In this document: positions 1-5,487 of the stretch, piece by piece
How positions within the stretch are numbered: the first letter of the stretch is position 1
Layout of the letters: the number at the start of each line of letters is the position of its first letter
Assembly (NCBI GenBank): GCA_946410395.1
Contig: CAMKAE010000087.1
Span: 1-8,626 of the forward strand
From: an uncultured Clostridia bacterium
GTDB taxonomy: Bacteria; Bacillota; Clostridia; Christensenellales; Aristaeellaceae
Reading direction: 5' to 3'
Length of the DNA: 8,626 nt
Translations under genes and position numbers: made by a program
The notes under the pieces: model-generated
Told to the model about the DNA's origin: nothing
Database searches by the model: none
The model's input: the letters and a program-made list of their open reading frames with translations, nothing else

Positions 1-490
1 ACTTGAGGATCTCGTCGATGACCTCTTCCCGGGTCATGGTGGTCAGGGCCTTTTCTAGGGCCTTGTAGCCGTCCATGGCCAGGTACTCATCGATGTTCTC
101 CGGGTCGATGACGCCGCAGTTGCGCAGCGCAATCCGGTGCTGATGCTTGTAGAAGGTGATGTCGTCCAGCTTCTTCTCCGCATCCTGCTCGTGGGTGGCG
201 TGCTCAGTGTACACCAGGTGCTCCACCTTGCGGCCCTTGAGCAGATGCTCGCTGACGATCTCGTCCACGTCGTCCACCTTCACATGGCTGTAGAAGGTGC
301 CGTCGGGGTAGACGATGACCACGGGGCCGGCTTCGCACAGGCCGAAGCAGCCGGTGCGAATGACCTTGACCTCATGCTCCAGGCCGTTTTCCGCGATCTT
401 CTGGTTGAAGCGCTCGATCAGGTTGGCGGAGCCGGACGAGGAACAGCCGGTGCCGCCGCAGACCAGTACATGCGCGCGATAGATATCCAT
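1..490 (-). CDS. hydB: NuoF/HydB-like subunit of NADH-linked (bifurcating) hydrogenase, N-terminal part
   Basis: This is the first 163 residues of a NuoF/HydB-family flavoprotein, cut by the left window edge. In this family the complete protein binds FMN, NAD(H) and Fe-S clusters and passes electrons between NADH and the partner subunits in the cytoplasm. Residues 1 to about 90 form a thioredoxin-like [2Fe-2S] domain with Cys11, Cys16, Cys48 and Cys52 (CGGTGC and TGCFGLC). Residues about 110-150 match the linker that leads into the NuoF core in hydrogenase-type proteins (FYKHQHRIALRNCG, then IDEYLAMDGYKAL). An N-terminal [2Fe-2S] domain fused to NuoF is typical of HydB/HymB and of NADP-reducing hydrogenase or formate dehydrogenase subunits, not of complex I NuoF. 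The ATG at 490 is preceded by GGAGG at 505-501, 17 bp after the upstream stop. Assignment to a hydrogenase is inferred, because the catalytic subunit lies outside the window. Confidence 0.9.
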   Translation of the reverse strand, partial: MDIYRAHVLVCGGTGCSSSGSANLIERFNQKIAENGLEHEVKVIRTGCFGLCEAGPVVIVYPDGTFYSHVKVDDVDEIVSEHLLKGRKVEHLVYTEHATHEQDAEKKLDDITFYKHQHRIALRNCGVIDPENIDEYLAMDGYKALEKALTTMTREEVIDEILK

Positions 491-507
491 CTCTTACTTC
501 CCTCCGC

Positions 508-885
508 TCACTCTTTTTCGGCAGCGCCGATGGTGTATTCCGCGACGGGGCGGCCGTTGACGATGTGTTCCGCCACGATGCGGCCCACCATCTCCGGGTG
601 TACGTGGACGTAGGTGACCTTTTCCTTGCCGGGCACGATCACGTCCACCATGGGCTCCAGGCGGCACATGCCGATGCAGCCGGTCTGGCTCACGGTGACG
701 TTGCTGAGCTGCCGCTTGGCGATCTCATCCATGAAGGCCAGCATCACGGGGCGCGCGCCGGCCGCGATGCCGCAGGTGGCCATGCCCACCACCACGCGGA
801 TGGTGTCGTTGTCCTTCTCGGTGCGCAGGTTGATGCGGTTGATGGTCGCCTTGCGGATGGCTTCGAGTTCTGCCAATGATTTCAT
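508..885 (-). CDS. Small thioredoxin-like (2Fe-2S) ferredoxin-family protein
   Basis: A 125-residue soluble protein of the thioredoxin-like ferredoxin fold, similar to the N-terminal module of NuoF-type hydrogenase subunits. Such small genes are found beside hydC/hydB in clostridial hydrogenase clusters, where they are presumed to be accessory electron carriers or subunits. The core has GMATCGIAAGARPV (Cys38) and TGCIGMCRLEP (Cys70, Cys74). Only three cysteines exist in the whole protein: the position five residues after Cys38, where the second ligand sits in NuoE and HydB, is Gly43. It may therefore hold a cluster with a non-cysteine fourth ligand, or none. The start ATG overlaps the stop of the upstream ATPase gene by 4 bp (ATGA), with GGAGG at 899-895 and 9 nt spacing, so the two genes are probably translationally coupled. 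The family call is secure; the role is inferred from context. Confidence 0.85.
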   Translation of the reverse strand: MKSLAELEAIRKATINRINLRTEKDNDTIRVVVGMATCGIAAGARPVMLAFMDEIAKRQLSNVTVSQTGCIGMCRLEPMVDVIVPGKEKVTYVHVHPEMVGRIVAEHIVNGRPVAEYTIGAAEKE

Positions 886-1439
886 CGCATGATCCCTCCT
901 AATATCGGTTCAATTTCTTCTTTCAGGGATTCCCCGATCCACTGGATCACCGAGGGCTCTGTCAGCGGTACCTCCGGCCCGAGCACAGCCCGGACCTCCT
1001 CCGTGGAGAAAGTCGTCTCCCCCGCCGGCGATGTGCAGGTCAGGGAGAATTCCGGCTTCTCCGGGCTGCCGAGGATGATGGTGGCCATGGTCTGCGCCAG
1101 GTCACCCACCGGCAGGCAGTCGATGGAGGCGGTGTTGAAGCGCGCCTGAATCAGTGTGCCCTTCCCCACTTCGCTCTCCAGGGTGACGCCGCCGCCCGAG
1201 AGCATGGCGTTCTGCTGCAGCAGCGGGATGCCCAGCCCCACCTTGCGGGTGGTGCGGGTGGTGACAAAGGGGCTCCGGACCCGCTCGAGCAGTTCCGGGC
1301 TCATGCCCTTGCCGTCATCCTTCACCGCCATGGTCAGCACGCCGTCCGGGTCCAGGTCAAAGCGGATGTCCACATGGGACGCTCCGGCCGTGACGCTGTT
1401 CTGCACGATGTCCAGAAGATGCAGCGCAATCTCCTTCAT
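882..1439 (-). CDS. Stand-alone GHKL (histidine-kinase-like) ATPase in hydrogenase operon
   Basis: A 185-residue protein whose first ~100 residues form a GHKL ATP-binding domain. Visible motifs are the N-box (DIVQNS, Asn14), the G1 box (DDGKG, residues 41-45), the G2 box (GLG, 68-70) and the G3-like GKGT (92-95). There is no dimerisation/phospho-acceptor histidine domain, no sensor domain and no membrane segment, so it is not an ordinary sensor kinase; in size it resembles anti-sigma-type kinases. Residues about 105-185 form a second region that I do not recognise. It sits 6 bp downstream of the nuoE-like gene and overlaps the ferredoxin-like gene by 4 bp, so it is made together with the redox subunits. 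Such ATPases recur in clostridial hyd clusters, but I know of no settled function. The SD is weak (a GAGG about 16 nt upstream), suggesting translation coupled to the preceding gene. Confidence 0.85.
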   Translation of the reverse strand: MKEIALHLLDIVQNSVTAGASHVDIRFDLDPDGVLTMAVKDDGKGMSPELLERVRSPFVTTRTTRKVGLGIPLLQQNAMLSGGGVTLESEVGKGTLIQARFNTASIDCLPVGDLAQTMATIILGSPEKPEFSLTCTSPAGETTFSTEEVRAVLGPEVPLTEPSVIQWIGESLKEEIEPILGGIMR

Positions 1440-1445
1440 GGCAGC

Positions 1446-1928
1446 TTATGCCTCAGCGGGACGGTATTTGGCAAGGATGCCGGGGACCTGGTCGGGCGTC
1501 ATCCGGCCGTAAACTTCGGAATTGATCGTCATGACGGGGGCCAGACCGCAGGCGCCCAGGCAGCGGGTGGCCTGCAGGGTGAACTTGCCGTCGGGCGTTG
1601 TGCTGCCCACCGGGATCTTCAGCTCCTCGGACAGCTTGTCCAGCACGCTCTGGCTGCCCTTGACGTAGCAGGCCGTGCCAAGGCAGACGCTGATGACGTA
1701 CTCGCCTTTGGGCTGGAGGGAAAACTGGGCGTAGAACGTGGCAACACCGTAGACCTCACTCAGGGTGACCCCGAGGCCCTCGGCGATGATCTTCTGCACG
1801 TCCTCCGGCACGCAGCCGAAGATTTCCTGTGCGGCCTGCAGAACGGGCATCAGGGCGCCGGGCCAGTCCTTGTGAGTTTCGATGATCTGTCGAAGCTCCG
1901 CGTACTTGCTCTCCATTTCTTCACTCAT
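1446..1928 (-). CDS. hydC: NuoE/HydC-like [2Fe-2S] subunit of NADH-linked hydrogenase
   Basis: A 160-residue NuoE-family protein, the usual length for this family. An N-terminal helical part (residues 1-75, including GALMPVLQAAQEIFGCVP and EVYGVATFYAQF) is followed by a thioredoxin-like domain. All four [2Fe-2S] ligands are present: Cys82 and Cys87 (CLGTAC), Cys123 and Cys127 (CLGAC). In HydABC-type enzymes this subunit partners the NuoF-like HydB and helps electron transfer at the NADH/flavin end. It is the first gene of an operon with its own promoter. The frame stays open upstream to 2081, but that extension reads through the promoter and is rejected. Three in-frame ATGs lie near the SD GGAGG (1945-1941): at 1940 (0 nt), 1937 (3 nt) and 1928 (12 nt). 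The 1928 start is chosen for spacing and family length; 1937 would add three residues. A NuoE of another NAD-dependent enzyme, such as formate dehydrogenase, cannot be excluded. Confidence 0.9.
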   Translation of the reverse strand: MSEEMESKYAELRQIIETHKDWPGALMPVLQAAQEIFGCVPEDVQKIIAEGLGVTLSEVYGVATFYAQFSLQPKGEYVISVCLGTACYVKGSQSVLDKLSEELKIPVGSTTPDGKFTLQATRCLGACGLAPVMTINSEVYGRMTPDQVPGILAKYRPAEA

Positions 1929-1940
1929 GGATGACATCAT

Positions 1941-1945
1941 CCTCC
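1941..1945 (-). promoter_or_regulatory. Ribosome binding site deciding the hydC-like start
   Basis: GGAGG (inside AGAGGAGG) is directly abutted by a run of ATG codons. The ATGs at 1940 and 1937 are too close for normal initiation, while the ATG at 1928 is 12 nt away. This is slightly long but the best fit, so 1928 is taken as the start. Confidence 0.6.
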
Positions 1946-1994
1946 TCTTTGTGTTTGGGAAACCGACCATGATTGAACACAAGTCAACATTTTG

Positions 1995-2024
1995 ATTATA
2001 AAGGTTTTTCCGATGGTTAGTCAA
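1995..2024 (-). promoter_or_regulatory. Sigma-A-type promoter of the hyd operon
   Basis: The -35 is TTGACT (2024-2019) and the -10 is TATAAT (2000-1995), with an 18-nt spacer. The predicted transcription start is near 1988, giving a leader of about 60 nt. This AT-rich stretch stands out in an otherwise GC-rich region, and it lies between the rnf terminator and the nuoE-like gene. The -35 also overlaps the last of a series of phased TTGA-type repeats (see findings). Confidence 0.8.
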
Positions 2025-2056
2025 CTCTAATTCAAGCTGTTTCAACGCTTTTCGAC
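2020..2056 (-). repeat. Helically phased T(T/C)GAA repeats upstream of the hyd promoter
   Basis: Four hexamers lie in the same orientation: GTCGAA (2056-2051), GTTGAA (2046-2041), CTTGAA (2036-2031) and GTTGAC (2025-2020). The steps are 10, 10 and 11 bp, about one DNA helical turn. The last copy overlaps the -35 box. The arrangement resembles an activator or repressor binding array on one face of the helix. The repeats are seen directly; the regulatory meaning is inferred. Confidence 0.5.
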
Positions 2057-2119
2057 AAGAACGGCTAAAACAGACAACCAAATTGTTCGGAAGCGCATCC
2101 CGTTAACCCGGAAGACAGC

Positions 2120-2152
2120 AAAAGGCACCGCATCCGCAGGGGTGCGATGCCT
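2120..2152 (-). terminator. Intrinsic terminator after rnfB
   Basis: On the minus strand, AGGCATCGCA (2152-2143) pairs with TGCGGTGCCT (2132-2123). This is a 10-bp stem with one G-U pair and a 10-nt loop, ending in a short T-run (2123-2120). It begins about 20 nt after the rnfB stop and separates the rnf operon from the hyd promoter. The short T-tract may allow some read-through. Confidence 0.75.
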
Positions 2153-2171
2153 CAAAACGATACCGGTTTTA

Positions 2172-3230
2172 TTATGCCGGATCCGTTTGCGCGGCCGGCT
2201 TGGCCGTCTGCGCTTCCACCTTGACGGCCACCCGGGGGTCCCGGGCCTTCTCGCGGGGCTTCATGGTGATGCACTTCTTTGGGCACTTCTCCGCGCAGGC
2301 GCCGCAGCCGGTGCAGGCGTCGTTGACCAAATGCTTTTGCTTCAGCTCGCCTTCGATGGCGCCAAATTGGCATGTGCGCTTGCACAGCGTGCAGCCCACG
2401 CACTTGTCTTGGTCGATCTCTGCAATCAGCCGGTCCTCGAAGATCGCCTTCATGGCGCCGCTGGGACAGACCTCCGCACAGACCATGCAGCTGCGGCATT
2501 TGTCGTGGTCGATCACCGGCAGATGGTTGACGATGGTAATGGCATCAAACTTGCAGGCCTTGGCGCAGCGCTCACAGCCGATGCAGCCCGCGGAGCACTT
2601 CTGGGAGACGTTCTTGCCCATCTCCGGGTTGCGGCAGAGCATGTTGACCAGCTGACTTTCCGGCCGGAGCTCGAGGACCTTGCGGGGGCACTCGTCGATG
2701 CAACGCCCGCAGGACTGGCACTTTTTCGGGTCCACCTCCACCAGCCGGGTGTGCGGGTTGACGCGAATCGCGTCGAAGCTGCAGACCCGCTCGCAGTTGC
2801 CCAGGCCCAGGCAGGCGTACTGGCACGCCTTGTTGCCGTCCTGGATGATGGCCGCGGCATTGCAGTCCTGAATGCCGAGATACTTGAACTTCACGCGGCA
2901 GCGGTCCGTCCCGCCCTGGCAGATGACCGTGGCGACCTTGCGCTCCGTCTCGTTCACGGCCACACCCATGATCTCGCCGATTTTGCGGGCAACGTCGGAG
3001 CCGCCGACCGGGCAGGCCGTCACCGCGGCGCGGCCGGAGGCAATCGCCTCGGCGCAGCCGTCACAGCCGGGATACCCGCAGCCGCCGCAGTTGGCCCCGG
3101 GGAGGGCTTCCCGCACGGCGTCCCGGACAGGATTCTTCGGCACCGCGAAAACCTTCGCGACCCAGGTCAGCAGCACGCCGAACACGGCGCCCAGGCCGCC
3201 CAGGACCAATACCGCTTTCAGGATTTCCAT
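2172..3230 (-). CDS. rnfB: Rnf complex subunit RnfB, polyferredoxin
   Basis: A 352-residue RnfB, the entry point for electrons from reduced ferredoxin into the membrane-bound Rnf complex. It has an N-terminal membrane anchor (residues about 4-27) and then the RnfB-type [4Fe-4S] domain (Cys48, Cys51, Cys56, Cys73, in ANCGGCGYPGC...CPVGG). The ferredoxin-like motif sets follow: Cys136/140/146/150, Cys171/174/177/181, Cys216/219/222/226, Cys245/248/251/255, Cys277/280/283/287 and Cys306/309/312/316. This gives room for up to seven [4Fe-4S] clusters, compared with three in proteobacterial RsxB/RnfB. The tail (330-352) is Ala/Lys-rich and probably disordered. The frame is open up to 3284, but ATG 3230 is chosen because AAAGGAGGG (3245-3237) lies 7 nt before it and the anchor starts there. 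It is the last gene of the operon, 16 bp after rnfA. Confidence 0.96.
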   Translation of the reverse strand: MEILKAVLVLGGLGAVFGVLLTWVAKVFAVPKNPVRDAVREALPGANCGGCGYPGCDGCAEAIASGRAAVTACPVGGSDVARKIGEIMGVAVNETERKVATVICQGGTDRCRVKFKYLGIQDCNAAAIIQDGNKACQYACLGLGNCERVCSFDAIRVNPHTRLVEVDPKKCQSCGRCIDECPRKVLELRPESQLVNMLCRNPEMGKNVSQKCSAGCIGCERCAKACKFDAITIVNHLPVIDHDKCRSCMVCAEVCPSGAMKAIFEDRLIAEIDQDKCVGCTLCKRTCQFGAIEGELKQKHLVNDACTGCGACAEKCPKKCITMKPREKARDPRVAVKVEAQTAKPAAQTDPA

Positions 3231-3236
3231 CGCGCA

Positions 3237-3245
3237 CCCTCCTTT
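3237..3245 (-). promoter_or_regulatory. Ribosome binding site deciding the rnfB start
   Basis: AAAGGAGGG with 7 nt to the ATG at 3230. The site overlaps the last codon region of rnfA. It rules out the longer reading from 3284, which has no family resemblance in its first 18 residues. Confidence 0.85.
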
Positions 3246-3246
3246 C

Positions 3247-3864
3247 TCAGCCCACCAGGTGCAGGCCCTGGAGCAAACCGCCAAAGCCCATGAACGCGAT
3301 GGCCATCAGGCCCGCCATGATCAGGGCGCCCGGAAAGCCTTCCATCCACTTGGGCATGTTGGACTGCTCCATGCGCTCCCGGATGCCGGCCAGCAGCACC
3401 AGCGCGAGGGTAAAGCCGATGGCGGCGCAGAAGCCGCAGAAGGTGGAGGCCAGCAGACCCAGGGTCTGGCCGTCCATGATGGCACCCTCGGTCACGTTCT
3501 TCTGCGCAACGGCCAGCACCACACAGTTGGTGGTGATCAGCGGCAGATAGACGCCCAACGCCTGGTACAGCGAGGGAGACAGTTTTTTCAGCGCGTTCTC
3601 CACCACCTGCACCAGCACCGCGATGACCAGGATGAAGGCGATGGTCTGCAGGTATTCCAGCTCCAGGGGAACCAGGATGAAGTTCTGCACCAGCCAAGTG
3701 ATGAAGGAGGCCAGTGTGATGACAAAGGTCACGGCCATGCCCATGCCCAGCGCCGTGTCCACTTTCTTGGACACGCCCAGGAAGGGGCAGATGCCGTAGA
3801 ACTGGCACATGACATAGTTGTTGATCAGGATTTGCCCGATCAGGATCACGAGAAAGGTGTTCAT
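3247..3864 (-). CDS. rnfA: Rnf complex membrane subunit RnfA
   Basis: A 205-residue, six-helix-type membrane protein and one half of the RnfA/RnfE pseudo-symmetric pair in the ion-translocating core. The signature NNYVMCQFYGICPFLGVSK is at residues 15-33 and TTNCVVLAVA at 111-120. Cys26 and Cys114 correspond to the conserved cysteines that, with those of RnfE, hold an Fe-S cluster within the membrane in characterised Rnf and Nqr complexes. It is slightly longer than the typical ~190 residues because of its C-terminus. Its ATG overlaps the rnfE stop (ATGA, 4 bp), with AAGGAGG 7 nt upstream, indicating tight coupling to rnfE. Whether the complex moves Na+ or H+ cannot be told from sequence alone. 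Confidence 0.96.
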   Translation of the reverse strand: MNTFLVILIGQILINNYVMCQFYGICPFLGVSKKVDTALGMGMAVTFVITLASFITWLVQNFILVPLELEYLQTIAFILVIAVLVQVVENALKKLSPSLYQALGVYLPLITTNCVVLAVAQKNVTEGAIMDGQTLGLLASTFCGFCAAIGFTLALVLLAGIRERMEQSNMPKWMEGFPGALIMAGLMAIAFMGFGGLLQGLHLVG

Positions 3865-4502
3865 GCCAGCGCCTCCTTCCGGGCCGCACGGCGTTTGCCG
3901 ATGATCTTCTTGATCGCGTTGACCAGGATCATCATCAGGCCCAGGGTGATGAAGCCACCGGGCACCTTGTTCATGATGTCCATCGGCTGATAGGATTCAG
4001 GCATGATCTGCGCGCCGAAGATCGTCCCGCTGCCGAAGAGCTCGCGGACGATGCTCAGCAGCGTGATGGACGCGGTGAAGCCCAGGCCCATGCCCAGGCC
4101 GTCGGCCAGGGACTGCACTGGCCCGTTCTTGGCCGCGAAGGACTCCGCGCGGGCGAAGATGATGCAGTTCACCACGATCAGCGGAATGTAGGAGCCCAGG
4201 GATTTGCTCAGATCCGGCAGATAGGCCTTCATGAACAGGTCCACCATGGTCACGAAGGACGCGATGATGACGATGTAGGCCGGGATGCGGACCTTGTCCG
4301 GGATGATCTTGCGCAGCAGAGAGATGAACAGGTTGGAGCACACCAGAACAAAAGTGGTGGCCAGGCCCATGCCGATGCCGTTGGACGCGGCGGTGGTCAC
4401 GCCCAGGGTCGGGCACATGCCCAGCATCAACGTGAAGGTGGGGTTCTCGGTGATCAGTCCGTTGAGGAAGGTCCGGGTAACCGTGTTCTTTCGGTCAGCC
4501 AT
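3861..4502 (-). CDS. rnfE: Rnf complex membrane subunit RnfE
   Basis: A 213-residue polytopic membrane protein, paralogous to RnfA and its partner in the core. The signature TENPTFTLMLGMCPTLGVT (Cys30) and IVVNCIIFARAESFA (Cys113) carry the two conserved cysteines expected to complete the intramembrane Fe-S site with RnfA. The C-terminus is basic (KKIIGKRRAARKEA), as expected for a cytoplasmic tail. The ATG lies inside the end of rnfD (8-bp overlap), with GGGAGG about 9 nt upstream. In the usual rnfCDGEAB order, rnfG would come directly before this gene; here rnfD does. Confidence 0.96.
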   Translation of the reverse strand: MADRKNTVTRTFLNGLITENPTFTLMLGMCPTLGVTTAASNGIGMGLATTFVLVCSNLFISLLRKIIPDKVRIPAYIVIIASFVTMVDLFMKAYLPDLSKSLGSYIPLIVVNCIIFARAESFAAKNGPVQSLADGLGMGLGFTASITLLSIVRELFGSGTIFGAQIMPESYQPMDIMNKVPGGFITLGLMMILVNAIKKIIGKRRAARKEALA

Positions 4503-5484
4503 GCTTTCTCACCTCCCCGAAATATCTGGGCGCGGTCCAGCGGTCGATCAGCGGCGTGCAGACATTCATGAACAGGATGGCGAAGGAGCAGCCCTCGGGG
4601 TAGCTGGCATAGGCCCGGATCACGAAGAGCAGCAGGCCGCAGCCGGCTCCGAAGATCAGCCTGCCCTTGTTGGTCTGGGGCGAGGTGCAATAGTCCGTGG
4701 CCATGAAGAATGCGCCCAGCATCAGGCCGCCGGAGAGCAGCTCCCGCGCCGTCAGGCCCAGGTTAAAGCCGGAGGTCAGCAGATACATCACGGCCACCGT
4801 GCCGATCATGGACACGGGGATCCGCCAGTCGATGACCTTGCGGACGATCAGGTAAACGCCGCCCAGGATCAGCGCGATCTTGCAGGTCTCCCCCAGCACG
4901 CCCGCGCAGTTGCCCAGCAGCAGGTCCAGCAGGCTCACATTGCTCAGCGAAGCGCCCTCTGCGCCGGTGAACACCTTGCCCAGCTCCGCCAGGGGCGTGG
5001 CGCCGGAGACGGCGTCCAGGCCCACCCGGCCCTTGGCCAGGAAGACGGTCTGGGGATATTTGATCATGATGGCGTTCCAGGAGACGAACAGCACGGCGCG
5101 GGCCGTCAGCGCCGGGTTCATGAAGTTGGACCCGATGCCGCCGAAGAGCTGCTTTACGATGATGATTGCGAAGATGCCGCCCACGATGGGGATCCAGACC
5201 GGCGCGCCGGCAGGAATGTTGTAGGCCAGGAGCAGGCCCGTGACCACAGCGCTCCAGTCTCCGACCGTCACCTTCTGCTTCATCAGGCGCTGGTAGAGAT
5301 ACTCAGCCAGCACGCAGGTGATGACGGAGGCCGCGATGATCACCGCGGCGGGCGCGCCGAAGAGGATCACGGAGGCGATGCCCGCGGGGGCCAGCGCCAG
5401 GCAGACCTCCTGCATCAGCCGCCGTGTGCTGACGCTGGACCGGACATGGGGCGAAGGAGTGATGGCGATATTCTTGATCTGCAT
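4495..5484 (-). CDS. rnfD: Rnf complex membrane flavoprotein RnfD
   Basis: A 329-residue integral membrane protein of the RnfD/NqrB family with many hydrophobic segments. The flavinylation motif SGAT is at residues 160-163 (AVSGATPLAEL); Thr163 is the expected attachment point for FMN through a phosphoester bond. Other family marks are SPH at 11-13 and NFMNPALTARAVL at 120-132. It is a normal-length RnfD with no extra domain at either end, so it does not hide an RnfG fusion. The start is 3 bp after the rnfC stop with AAGGAGG 8 nt upstream. The 3' end overlaps rnfE by 8 bp, leaving no space for rnfG. Attachment of FMN would normally need the ApbE flavin transferase, which is not in the window. 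Confidence 0.96.
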   Translation of the reverse strand: MQIKNIAITPSPHVRSSVSTRRLMQEVCLALAPAGIASVILFGAPAAVIIAASVITCVLAEYLYQRLMKQKVTVGDWSAVVTGLLLAYNIPAGAPVWIPIVGGIFAIIIVKQLFGGIGSNFMNPALTARAVLFVSWNAIMIKYPQTVFLAKGRVGLDAVSGATPLAELGKVFTGAEGASLSNVSLLDLLLGNCAGVLGETCKIALILGGVYLIVRKVIDWRIPVSMIGTVAVMYLLTSGFNLGLTARELLSGGLMLGAFFMATDYCTSPQTNKGRLIFGAGCGLLLFVIRAYASYPEGCSFAILFMNVCTPLIDRWTAPRYFGEVRKHG

Positions 5485-5487
5485 GCC

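Noticed and set aside
1975..1992. TTGA...TCAA inverted repeat near the hyd transcription start considered as a Rex (NADH-sensor) operator
   Set aside because: The arms are only four bases and the spacing and sequence do not fit the TTGTGA-n4-TTCACAA type consensus.
1929..2081. Possible N-terminal extension of the NuoE-like protein up to 2081
   Set aside because: The extension would be encoded by the promoter and its upstream repeats, lacks a good ribosome site, and exceeds the usual NuoE length.
2142..3990. Plus-strand open frames of 383 and 372 codons opposite rnfB and rnfA
   Set aside because: They mirror the cysteine-rich rnfB and the rnfA coding frames; no protein features of their own.
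4999..5013. SGAT flavinylation motif considered as evidence of RnfG or an RnfD-RnfG fusion
   Set aside because: The motif lies in the normal central position of RnfD, within a normal-length RnfD, flanked by RnfD-specific sequence.
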